This document shows, one piece after another, positions 16,412-24,900 of a stretch of 38,002 nucleotides of DNA (positions within the stretch are counted from its first letter, which is position 1; each line of letters starts with the position of its first letter). Under the pieces are notes generated by a model. The model made no database searches, was not told the origin of the DNA, and worked only from the letters and a program-made list of their open reading frames with translations. A program made the position numbers and the translations under genes. This DNA is from an uncultured Pedobacter sp. (GTDB taxonomy: Bacteria > Bacteroidota > Bacteroidia > Sphingobacteriales > Sphingobacteriaceae), in contig CAMLDJ010000022.1 of the NCBI GenBank assembly GCA_946478755.1, positions 1 to 38,002 of the forward strand, in the 5' to 3' direction.

Positions 16412-17839
16412 TTAAATCGCTAACAGTAATGGATAAATTTCTTCCAGAGAAGTAAGCCCTTGCGCAAATAGCGAAAAGGCATTGGCTGAAAGGGTGTTGA
16501 TATTTTTTTCTTTAAGCAATCCTTCGATCGCCATATTTCCCTGACGGATTTCCTGGGCAAGATCGGCATCAACCGGAATGACCTCATAAACCGCCTTCCT
16601 GCCTTTATACCCTGTGTAAAAACACTGTTCACAACCATTGGCGAGAAAATGACCGTCCAATACCAGTGGTGGCTTAAATTGCCTTGGGTATTGTTTGGCT
16701 TCAAGGCTTTCCTTCTTTTTACAGTGGGGGCACAACAGCCGGATCAAACGTTGGGCTACTGTGGTATTGAGGGTATTTGCGACCAAAAAACCCGGTATCC
16801 CCATATCCATCAATCTGGATACCGTGCCCCATGCAGAGTTGGTATGGATTGTAGAAAGCACTAGGTGACCGGTCAACGCTGCCCTTATGGCCATATTGGC
16901 CGTTTCCGGATCACGGATCTCGCCCACCATGATCACATCAGGATCCTGCCTTAAAAAAGTCCTTAAGGTAGAGGCAAAACCCAGTCCGATACTTTCTTTA
17001 AGCTGAACCTGGTTTACCCCTTCCAGCGTATATTCAATGGGATCTTCTATGGTAAGGATATTCCGGGTACTTTTATTAAGAAGTTTCAGGGTAGCGTACA
17101 AGGTGGTTGTTTTGCCCGAACCCGTGGGACCACTGATCAGTATAATCCCGTTGGGCCGCTGTACCCCTTGCATATAATTGGACATATCATCTTCTGAGAG
17201 TCCCAGTGTGCTTAAATCTATATCCGTACTGCTGTTGTTTAACAGTCGGAGGACAATCTTTTCTCCATACAGCGTCGGGAGTACCGATACCCTGATATCG
17301 AATGCACTCTGTTTGACCGAGCGGAACTGTATCCTGCCATCCTGAGGGAGCCGCTTTTCCGCAATATCGAGATTGGCCATAATCTTCACCTTATTAACCA
17401 GTGAAGGATAATCTTCTTTGGTAATCTGGTACCGCTCTACCATCATACCATCGATCCTTACGCGTACCCTGGATTTTTTCTCGAAGGTTTCAATATGGAT
17501 ATCACTGCTCTTAAGTCTTTTGGCCTCCTCGATCAGCACATTCAAAAAATCGTCGCTCGCCGAGATTGCCGACAGGGTCTTTTCATTTCCCGCCCCCCCT
17601 TTGGAAACATCCCCCAGATAATGTTTGGACAAAAGCCTACTGATCTCTTCTTCACCGGTCCCGACCAGTTCAACAGCTTTGCCGGTAATGACTTCCAGCT
17701 CTTCCCGGAGCAGATCTTTGTCTACAGCAGCACCGCAATACAGGCATAGCTGATCATGATCACCTGAAATGGGAAAAATACGGTACTGCATGGCAATATC
17801 CTTGGCGACCAGGTTGATATTATCTACTTTCAGCTCCAT
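16412..17839 (-). CDS. gspE: Secretion/pilus assembly ATPase GspE (PilB type)
   Basis: 475 aa from MELKVDNIN, whose ATG lies two bases after the upstream stop; a longer start at 17890 would overlap the peptidase gene by 49 bp. An N-terminal domain is followed by the ATPase. Motifs visible: SSDIHIE (about 111-117), Walker A GPTGSGKT (about 237-244), Asp box IEDPIEY (about 264-270), Walker B DPDVIMVGEIRD (about 299-310), His box GHLVLSTIHTNSA (about 324-336), and a zinc site with CPHC (about 370-373) and CEQC (about 403-406). All catalytic motifs look intact. It is an assembly motor, not a PilT-type retraction ATPase: it has the zinc site and no AIRNLIRE motif. No PilT homologue is visible, which favours a pseudopilus over a retractile pilus. 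Confidence 0.96.
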   Translation of the reverse strand: MELKVDNINLVAKDIAMQYRIFPISGDHDQLCLYCGAAVDKDLLREELEVITGKAVELVGTGEEEISRLLSKHYLGDVSKGGAGNEKTLSAISASDDFLNVLIEEAKRLKSSDIHIETFEKKSRVRVRIDGMMVERYQITKEDYPSLVNKVKIMANLDIAEKRLPQDGRIQFRSVKQSAFDIRVSVLPTLYGEKIVLRLLNNSSTDIDLSTLGLSEDDMSNYMQGVQRPNGIILISGPTGSGKTTTLYATLKLLNKSTRNILTIEDPIEYTLEGVNQVQLKESIGLGFASTLRTFLRQDPDVIMVGEIRDPETANMAIRAALTGHLVLSTIHTNSAWGTVSRLMDMGIPGFLVANTLNTTVAQRLIRLLCPHCKKKESLEAKQYPRQFKPPLVLDGHFLANGCEQCFYTGYKGRKAVYEVIPVDADLAQEIRQGNMAIEGLLKEKNINTLSANAFSLFAQGLTSLEEIYPLLLAI

Positions 17840-17841
17840 TT

Positions 17842-18363
17842 TCACAGTCCGGTAAAATCCAGCAACATCACATCCGAAAACATATGCCAACCGCCCTGAA
17901 CACGGTCGGCCAACATGACCACAATCAGCAAAATGGCCTGATAACCGGCCAACGGGATCTTATCTTTCACCTGACTCTGAAAAAACTTAAAAGCAAGTGT
18001 AACAGCTATCGTTAAAAACAGGCTAAGGATATAAAAAAAAATATAATTCGATACCGAAAAACAGCATGTTGCACAGCATAGGAAAAGCAGGTCACCAAGA
18101 CCAAAAAAGCCATTAAAGATATTGGTCAGCCGGCCTTTCCTAACCGAAATATACAGGGTTAAAAAAACAACCTGAGCAAGCAGGAAAACCGCATTAATAG
18201 CGGCAGAGCTGTAAACCGAATGCCAGCCGGTCAACATACTGCAATAGGTCAGCAGGCCAAAGAACAAAAGCGGGAAAAGCCACCAATATATCCCCCTGAA
18301 TTTAAAATCCTGATATGCCATAAAAGCCAGCACCATAAAAATCGCTCCCAGTAAAAGGTACAT
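17842..18363 (-). CDS. Prepilin peptidase (A24 type), short form
   Basis: 173 aa with about six hydrophobic segments. Both A24 catalytic aspartates are present: D19 in AYQDFKFRGI and D91 in FGLGDLLFL, the GxGD motif. The N-terminal methyltransferase domain and zinc cysteines of full-length PilD/GspO are absent, so it resembles the TadV/PibD-sized peptidases. It should cleave the four pseudopilins encoded here on the cytoplasmic side of the inner membrane. Whether they are N-methylated is unclear. Its ATG overlaps the GspG stop by one base (TGATG), so the enzyme and main substrate are made together. Confidence 0.85.
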   Translation of the reverse strand: MYLLLGAIFMVLAFMAYQDFKFRGIYWWLFPLLFFGLLTYCSMLTGWHSVYSSAAINAVFLLAQVVFLTLYISVRKGRLTNIFNGFFGLGDLLFLCCATCCFSVSNYIFFYILSLFLTIAVTLAFKFFQSQVKDKIPLAGYQAILLIVVMLADRVQGGWHMFSDVMLLDFTGL

Positions 18364-18785
18364 CAGTCTGCAGTTACCTCTTTTAAATTTTTATCCTGAT
18401 CGATCTGCCAGACATTAAAAGTTCCATCACCATCAAAATCAGCCACCGCTGTTGCTTTTGCTGTAAAAGTATTATTGCTGGCCCCGGTTACCTCAAGCTT
18501 ATAGTTCGCCTTACCATCCTTCCCGTCACTGGTCAGTTTCTCCTGGATAAAGCCGATTTCTACCAGATCATTTGAATATTTAGAATGCTCATAAAAATAG
18601 CTCTGCTCAAGTTTGGCCACATGTTCCAACTGGAGCTTGGCCTCAGTGGTTTTCGCCTTGGTAATCAGCGGCATCAGGTTTGGCAAAGCCAAGAGCACCA
18701 ATATTCCAATGATCACCAATACAATCAGTATCTCTGTAAGTGTATATGCGTTTAGTTTGCGGTTTAATTTTTTTTTCATTTTCAC
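18363..18785 (-). CDS. gspG: Major pseudopilin (GspG/PilA type)
   Basis: 140 aa. A basic leader of 13 residues ends LNA, and the mature protein would begin YTLTEILIVLVIIGILVLLA, with Glu at +5 and the usual long hydrophobic helix; ALPNL follows as in GspG. Ala replaces the usual Gly at -1. The C-terminal domain is small and carries a DFDGDG loop (about 116-121), which looks like a calcium site; T2SS major pseudopilins also bind calcium near the C-terminus, though in a different loop. First gene of the G-peptidase-E-D-L-M operon, 120 bp downstream of site B. A type IV pilin role is possible, but the GspI/J/K-like partners favour a pseudopilus. Confidence 0.92.
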   Translation of the reverse strand: MKMKKKLNRKLNAYTLTEILIVLVIIGILVLLALPNLMPLITKAKTTEAKLQLEHVAKLEQSYFYEHSKYSNDLVEIGFIQEKLTSDGKDGKANYKLEVTGASNNTFTAKATAVADFDGDGTFNVWQIDQDKNLKEVTAD

Positions 18786-18904
18786 ATTATCCTATTATTT
18801 CTCTTTTTGCACCCCTATTCAATTTGAACAAATGGATGCAAGAGAAAGGCATTTACCAATTTTGGATATCAATGTGCGAAGAAAAAAAAAGATAAATTAA
18901 TCTT

Positions 18905-18951
18905 TTTGACGAACGATCGTTTTGAAGTGATAATCTATGGTTTTGAAATGA
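18905..18951 (-). promoter_or_regulatory. Three-box element, site B (upstream of the GspG operon)
   Basis: On the plus strand: TTTGACGAACGAT at 18905-18917, TTTTGAAGTGA at 18920-18930, TTTTGAAATGA at 18941-18951. Box starts are 15 and 21 bp apart, as in site A. An AACGATCGTT palindrome sits at 18912-18921. The element is 120 bp upstream of the gspG start. This is the best preserved copy. Confidence 0.65.
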
Positions 18952-19080
18952 TGAACGCAATTGAGTCTGATTTGACAAGAATGAAAAATGAACACCAATG
19001 CATTTAGTTTTATTCAAATAATTTCTAAATTGATAAAGATTGATCTGAACTTTTAGCGTAAGTTTTATACAGGATGTACT

Positions 19081-19110
19081 AATGAGAAAAGCCCGGCATT
19101 TCTGCCAGGC
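19081..19110 (-). terminator. Rho-independent terminator of the RHS-2 module
   Basis: On the minus strand GCCTGGCA-GAAA-TGCCGGGC (19110-19091) forms an 8-bp stem with one mismatch, followed by TTTTCTCATT. It lies about 50 bp after the stop of the gene at 19163. This is the clearest terminator in the window. Confidence 0.8.
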
Positions 19111-19162
19111 GTTAAATATTTTGGCGTAAAAATTCCTATTGAAATAAAACCACTTAAATCAA

Positions 19163-19594
19163 CTAGTATCCACTGTTCAATTTAACAGAAATTTCATTCC
19201 CGATCCGACCTATCTCCATCGTGCTGAACTCATCCGAATTTATCTGATATTTCTTCACTCTTATATATTCGGCAAAGTCATTATCTAAATACATTTTTGG
19301 ATATTTAGACAAATAATATGGGAAATAAGCGGGCCAAACCCAAAACCCATCCGTATAATAACTATCAGGTGCAATTAGCGCGCTAGTTTGAATATCAGAA
19401 AAATAGCCCATCCATGCAAATGCCAAAGTACCTTCTTTCAGATATGCCATAATATCCAGAGCATCCGCTCTATCGCTACAATATTCTATTACCTCTTGTA
19501 AAGATTTAGCTCCTTCAATATTGTTATATTCTTTGATAAACCCTATATACTTCATCTTTATTCTAAGCTCTGGCCTGATCACTTCTTCATCCAT
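19163..19594 (-). CDS. Small soluble hypothetical protein, candidate immunity protein
   Basis: 143 aa, no signal peptide or transmembrane helix. It is acidic at the start and rich in aromatic residues (FAWMGYFSD, DGFWVWPAYFPYYLSKYPKMYLD), and has the look of a small alpha/beta immunity protein. I do not recognise a specific family. An internal Met at residue 14 is an alternative start. It is the last gene before the terminator and is separated from the previous gene by 302 bp, so it may be expressed separately. The role is inferred from position behind the RHS-2 tip. Confidence 0.6.
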   Translation of the reverse strand: MDEEVIRPELRIKMKYIGFIKEYNNIEGAKSLQEVIEYCSDRADALDIMAYLKEGTLAFAWMGYFSDIQTSALIAPDSYYTDGFWVWPAYFPYYLSKYPKMYLDNDFAEYIRVKKYQINSDEFSTMEIGRIGNEISVKLNSGY

Positions 19595-19896
19595 TATGCG
19601 AATTATATTTTTGATAATACCCTATATTGATAGATGAAATAATAATAAGCCTCTCATAAAAATCAAAAGAAGTGTAAGAGCAATTCCTAATTTAGCCATT
19701 GTAGGGATCTAATATATAGGCATCAATTTTATCGTAGAGCTATTCTTTGGTCACGATAAAAGAAAATCAAAGTACGATGTAATAACATGATTGTATTTGG
19801 CGCTCTAATAATGACACTAATTATTATTATTTAGATTTCACTACCTAATTGACAGCATAGATACATCAATTGTCTATCTAAGCTCAAAATTTTAAA
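19595..19896. other. 302-bp AT-rich spacer in the small-gene array
   Basis: No confident gene. A 25-codon minus-strand frame (19699-19622) encodes a short hydrophobic peptide resembling a signal or anchor segment (MAKLGIALTLLLIFMRG), which could be a remnant of a lost gene. AT-rich repeats such as TAATTATTATTATT are present. It may mark a place where a small gene has been lost or exchanged. Confidence 0.3.
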
Positions 19897-20280
19897 TTAA
19901 TTATTATCTACCAGTAATAAAATTGTATTCCATAATGCATTCATGGTCTGTATGTCCTTTACCCATATGGCCTCGTTTTCAGAAACTTTTAGGAATTCAT
20001 ATTCAAAAAATTTTCCATTCTGAAGAGCATTACTGCTCAGCAGATTTAAAAGATTTTTGAAATAAATTTCCTTTTCTTCACCTGAATTTATTGAAAAATA
20101 GGCGGATTTATCACCCAAAATTGTATAGATCCCGTCGTTTTTCTGAATACCCAAAAATGCCTTTTTGTTAGCGAGATTAAAACTTTTAATGATTTCAGAA
20201 TCTTCATTTCTGAAACATTCACCAGCTATCACATCAAGCTTATTTCTTTTAATCCTTGCTTTTAGGTTAACGTTTTTCAT
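19897..20280 (-). CDS. Small soluble hypothetical protein of the RHS-2 array
   Basis: 127 aa, no signal peptide or membrane helix. A basic N-terminus (MKNVNLKARIKRNK) leads into a mixed alpha/beta sequence ending TMNALWNTILLLVDNN. No family recognised. The start is 23 bp from the stop of the upstream 227-aa gene, so the two are probably co-transcribed. Position in the AT-rich array after RHS-2 makes an immunity or accessory role plausible, nothing more. Confidence 0.6.
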   Translation of the reverse strand: MKNVNLKARIKRNKLDVIAGECFRNEDSEIIKSFNLANKKAFLGIQKNDGIYTILGDKSAYFSINSGEEKEIYFKNLLNLLSSNALQNGKFFEYEFLKVSENEAIWVKDIQTMNALWNTILLLVDNN

Positions 20281-20303
20281 CTTTATAGGCCGTTGTTTAA
20301 AAC

Positions 20304-20987
20304 TTATGCTGTAAGTTCTGAACTATGCAACTTTGCTATTTTCTTGTCCTGCTTATTTGCTTCTATCTGCTTTAAAAATTCATCTCTGTTAGTTATAGTA
20401 TCCTTCAAGCTTTGCAGCCATTCGTTTACATCTACTCCAAAAGCTTTAAAGTGGTTTACATCCCAACTTCTTTTATCTATTTGTTCTAATACACTTTTAA
20501 CTTTTTCACTACTTATTGATAAAGCGATTTTGAGTTTTGCCTCCTGAAGCACTGCCTGTAAGTAAGAGTTGGGGGCAGCACTTAGTGGTGGTGTTTTGGA
20601 ATATTCATCCAATACTGGCATTAGCTCTATAGAAGATAAATTTCCCTCAAATGGCAATGGGCTTTGTTTTTTTATACTATCTAACACATCATTGAAAAAA
20701 GTACTGTGCTTTTCATAAGGTATTGAATATTGCAATCCTTTTTTGTTATAATACTCCTTTAAAAGAATGGGGTAATCAAGACTTGATTTTACATCTTTTT
20801 TCCATAGAGGATATATAACAAAATGAGGCCTATATTCTTCCGTTCTTGGTAGCTTTATCAATTCTAAACCGACTACCAGTGAACCGACAACCTTGTATAG
20901 TTTATCCTGTGCATACAAAGACAATTGAGGAACGGCATTTTGCCAATCCTCAATCACTTTCTTTTTAATTTCTTTATCTATTGCCAT
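20304..20987 (-). CDS. Soluble hypothetical protein of the RHS-2 array
   Basis: 227 aa, charged, no signal peptide. The first half contains aromatic/Pro-rich segments (YRPHFVIYPLWKK, QYSIPYEKHSTFFNDV) and the second half is mostly helical and Lys/Glu-rich, ending in a basic tail. I do not recognise the family. A 177-bp spacer with a degenerate three-box element lies upstream, so it may have its own promoter. It could be an immunity protein for the RHS-2 tip or for a lost alternative tip. Confidence 0.6.
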   Translation of the reverse strand: MAIDKEIKKKVIEDWQNAVPQLSLYAQDKLYKVVGSLVVGLELIKLPRTEEYRPHFVIYPLWKKDVKSSLDYPILLKEYYNKKGLQYSIPYEKHSTFFNDVLDSIKKQSPLPFEGNLSSIELMPVLDEYSKTPPLSAAPNSYLQAVLQEAKLKIALSISSEKVKSVLEQIDKRSWDVNHFKAFGVDVNEWLQSLKDTITNRDEFLKQIEANKQDKKIAKLHSSELTA

Positions 20988-21047
20988 TCTTAAATTAAGG
21001 TCTGATTATTTGTATTGAATATCCAGGGAAACTGTTCGAGTAAGAAT

Positions 21048-21094
21048 ATTGACCGATCAAACTTTTGAAGTAGTTATGTAATATTTTTTCAGGC
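21048..21094 (-). promoter_or_regulatory. Degenerate three-box element, site D
   Basis: ATTGACCGATCAA (21048-21060) and TTTTGAAGTAG (21063-21073) match the first and second boxes of sites A and B with the same 15-bp offset. The expected third box, 21 bp further on, reads TTTTTTCAGGC and matches poorly. It is 61 bp upstream of the 227-aa gene. It may be a weak or decayed site, or chance. Confidence 0.35.
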
Positions 21095-21164
21095 ACTTAT
21101 AACTTTAGACGAGGCAAGGTCTTTTACCCCAACCGAACCAAATCGGATGCTCTTTCAGCAAAAC

Positions 21165-21983
21165 CTATTCTAACAATATTGTTTGCTCAATATTAATCCC
21201 ATTTATATTTTTGTCATTCATATCAAATAAAGAACTTTCGACTTTTATATCAAACTTCCCACTTTGCTTGAAAAAATCCTGTATCACAATTGTATTGGGA
21301 TCTTTTTTATTGTAACTGATTTCCTTGGAATTAATAATTAGTTTAACAACAAGTTTAGTTCTTGGAGGGGCTGCTACAGTAATCAGCAGATCATTAATAT
21401 CATTTGGCGGGTTTGGATCCGCATTCCTCCCAGTCACAACTACAGAGCGGCGTCCTTTGGCCGTAATTGAATAGAAATCAAAACATACAACATATCCATC
21501 CATCTTTTTGACATCCAGACCTCCATCATCTTTATAGGCCATCACAAAACTTACTTTTCCGGTAACATCATACAGATTGTAACCTATTAATTTATCATCT
21601 TTATAATGATACCACGATCCGTAAGGAACTCCAAAGAGATAATTTTCAGAACGTACTAGCTTACCGTCAGTATTGTATATTTCCTTTCGTCCTTCGGGAA
21701 GTCCCTTCACCATATGGACCTTGCTTTGTATATTACCATTCTCATAATATAGGTATTCCCACCCTTGTTTCACCCCTTTGGTTAGATGAGTTATCGAAAC
21801 CAGGTTACCGCTTCTGTAGTTCTTGACTATCTCATGGTTATTTTTTTCATGCGTAACCGAGGTCGCGTCAAGACCTGACATTTTTGTCATCGCAATTTGT
21901 ATATCCTCCCGGTTTAAATAAAATAACCATCCAGAGATTATTACAATAACTGCAATTAATATTAAAACTTTGTACTTATTCAA
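21165..21983 (-). CDS. Membrane-anchored MORN_2/YwqK-like repeat protein
   Basis: 272 aa. One N-terminal helix (about 5-23, VLILIAVIVIISGWLFYL) anchors it. Residues about 55-150 carry MORN_2-type repeats (SGNLVSITHLTKGVKQG, YYENGNIQSKVHMVKG, YNTDGKLVRSENYLFG, GSWYHYKDDKL), the pattern of the YwqK family. A separate beta-rich C-terminal domain of about 110 residues follows. YwqK-type proteins are often antitoxin or immunity partners of polymorphic toxins. The start is 12 bp from the RHS-2 stop, exactly where a cognate immunity gene is expected. The anchor suggests it faces the periplasm, where an incoming toxin would arrive. Confidence 0.75.
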   Translation of the reverse strand: MNKYKVLILIAVIVIISGWLFYLNREDIQIAMTKMSGLDATSVTHEKNNHEIVKNYRSGNLVSITHLTKGVKQGWEYLYYENGNIQSKVHMVKGLPEGRKEIYNTDGKLVRSENYLFGVPYGSWYHYKDDKLIGYNLYDVTGKVSFVMAYKDDGGLDVKKMDGYVVCFDFYSITAKGRRSVVVTGRNADPNPPNDINDLLITVAAPPRTKLVVKLIINSKEISYNKKDPNTIVIQDFFKQSGKFDIKVESSLFDMNDKNINGINIEQTILLE

Positions 21984-21995
21984 ATCGTTCCTAAA

Positions 21996-24900
21996 TTATT
22001 TTCTTTCTTTTCTAATTGTAACCGTATTACCTGTATGTGTAAAATTACTGTAGTTAATAGCCCCAAATCTCTTCATCATTCTTTCCCTTGCCACAGACTC
22101 AATTATAGTATCTTTTTTAATCGGATCAACCAACAAATGCTCAGTGGTGTCAAAAAATTTGGAAAACAATTTCCAAACAGCCTTTCCGTTATCATATGTA
22201 GAATATGAATCAACACCATTAGAGCCTGCAAGCAAAAAAGCTGCGGGTTTCAACGGCTTAGCTCTCCAAAATGGAACTAAATTGTTATTGGTTCGGAATT
22301 GCCCCGCATAGCTAATGAATAGAGACCAGTCTCCGATATTCTCAATCTGATCGGCGTGTGGTTGAAACCTCGCATCAGGGTCTCCACCAATATTATTTGA
22401 ACTATTCCAAATCGTCCAACCGCTTCCAATAGGCGCGTCCTTAGATTGCCATTTCCTCAAAGGATCCCAAGATGGCCGGTAATAATAAGAGGTGTTTGGA
22501 CTTGTGGCAGACATACTTTGCCTTGGACCGAAATCTTTATTCAGAGTAATGTTTTCTCCATCACCAGTTGCGCTTTGGATGTAATACTCCCCTTTGCGCG
22601 ATCCACTATTCTCCCTTTCAAAACTACCAGAAAAAAAGCCGCCCGCCCACTTTAATAAACCTTTAAAAAGACTATAACCTCCATCGGGATCCACTTGCAT
22701 AACCGGATTATTTCCCATTGCCGCATAGGGAGAAGCATACTGGTTCATTGGATCCGTACTCATCCAGCGGCCAATCGCCGCATCATACATTCTGAAATCG
22801 AAATTATTCCAGCCTGTTTCTTTTTCTTGCTCGGCATATTGACCTTGATAACCATATCTATAATCATTATTCGCAAGCGTAAGAGGAGAACCGAAAGGAT
22901 AATAATCGGAATAATATAACACATCGGCTTTTCCAGCCAGATCCTTATTCCTGTTAATTACAACCCGAACATTCCCAATATTATCGGTCAATTCATATTG
23001 ATAATTGTTATTCTGTTTCATGTAATTCCCAATCCGTCCGACCCCATAGATCGGAAGTTCCTTTTGTGAGACCGGCCCAGAGCCGTTATCATAGATTGCC
23101 ACCATCATGCCAGAAGCATCATATAGATAATATGTAACAATATTATGAATGTGATCCGTTTTACGTATGCGTTTACCAGACTCATCATAAGCAAAACTAA
23201 CTCTCAAATTACTTTTTGCTGCATCAGAATAAATACGCTCTACTTTTCCATCAGTGTTATAAGATATATAATAACTTTGCCCATTAGCACGATTTTGCTC
23301 TATTACCTGCCCTAATTCATCATAACCATAGCTAGCAAAGTTAGCTACACTTTGCAATTTATTTGTATTTGCAATATAATTATAATTTAAATTTAGCGGG
23401 GCTCCAAGTGTGTTAGTTCTGTTGAGTTCCTGGATGTTACCATTGGCATCATAACTCACACCGTACTCTTTATTAATGTTCATCTGTTCATTGAATTGAC
23501 TACTTAGAAAATCAGGAGAACCGAACTTATTACCAGTAAACTGATTTAGCGCGTTATACTGATAGGCAAACATTTTAGAGTTGTTTACATCTTGACCATA
23601 GACATTGGATATTGCCGATGGCTTGAGGCTTTTCCAGCTTTGACCAGCAACATTCCCATTGTACATTAAAGGTGCACTATTAATCGATATATTTTGAATA
23701 TTTGTCCCCATACGGTTAAAATCACCGTTAAAATATTCGAGGCTCATAGCAAATGCATCTGGAGCAAAAGTATTATCTTGGGCATCCTTACCTGGGTCGG
23801 CCCCATCTTTTGGATAGTTAATCGCCTTTAGATTCCCATCTGCAGTATAGGTATAATCTATCCCCTGAAGTTGATCTGCTAATTCTATGCGTTTTAATGG
23901 TCCATGCAGATAATAGTAATATTTCGCCTGAAGCAATTTATTATTTCCATCCAAGCTCGTGTAAACTTCACTCAACCTTGAATCTTTGTCGTATTCGTTA
24001 TGATGGACAAAGCGCTCAGAGCTATTGTTTTTTTGATAATCTAACATAGACACTTTTCCTAAGGAATTGTAAGTATAATCAATTGTTTTCACTCCAAGGC
24101 CATCAATACTTTTAACTACCCAAATCACTCGCCCATCAGAATCATAATTGTACCAGGTTTTTGAATAATTGCTTTCTATCCAGCTTACAGCAGATTTCAG
24201 CGTACTCTCATCTTGAAAATAATTAGTTAATCCATGACTCTGATCTGGAATATCATAATGTGTAAAAACTTGATTTTGCTTCGTACCATTTAGCATGCCA
24301 CCATCTGTTGCAATATTCTCGATTAATGACAAATTGTTCTTCGCAGAGGTAAACGTTACACCTCCTTGTAAATATTCTCCAGATTCTATAACTCTGCTAA
24401 AGCCATCATAGTTGATATAAAAAAATTGACCTTTTTTCCGCTGTTCCGCATCCTGGCTAAACCGGACTCTACCATCCTGCCTATAAATAAATTCGGTTCT
24501 ACCGGCGTCGACCGAACTGGTAGCAATAACATTTCCACGAAGATCGTACTCATTTGTTTCCGCAAAGGGCACATTGACCCAAGCAGGATAAGCATCCAAG
24601 CCATTGGTTAACAACAACTTTACGCCTTCAGGGGCAATCCCCCCTATAGCTTGTCCTAACTGATTGTAAAAAGTAAAGCTTATATCAGAAACTTTATTGG
24701 TGTAAGAAATATTAACATCGCCTTCTAAAGCCCTCACCTTATAATAACCTTTTGGTAATAAGCCAGCTGACACTTGACTTTCCGTTTTCATATCGTAAAG
24801 TTCGTAACTACCGGTGATGGCAACATTACTGGCCTGAAAGAGCTGGAAATAATGGATACTGCTTAATTCACTTTCTGCGATTTTAGCCCTGCAATCGCTA

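Larger units (their letters stand above)
18786..19162. other. 377-bp intergenic region between the RHS-2 and GspG operons
   Basis: It holds the terminator of the RHS-2 module (19081-19110) and site B (18905-18951). A possible Bacteroidota-type promoter on the minus strand has TCCATTTG near 18829-18836 as a weak TAnnTTTG element, with TTGG about 19 bp upstream. No open frame of credible length was seen. Confidence 0.5.

Noticed and set aside
17840..17890. Longer start for GspE (MAYVFGCDV)
   Set aside because: It would overlap the peptidase gene by 49 bp, while an ATG two bases after the peptidase stop gives the usual coupled arrangement.
12721..18785. Type IVa pilus for twitching rather than a secretion system
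   Set aside because: No PilT-type retraction ATPase is visible, L-type fusion and GspI/J/K-like genes are present, and cargo-like genes surround the locus. It cannot be fully excluded because parts may lie outside the window.
19622..19699. 25-codon hydrophobic frame upstream of the 143-aa gene
   Set aside because: Too short and AT-rich to separate from chance; recorded only as a possible remnant.
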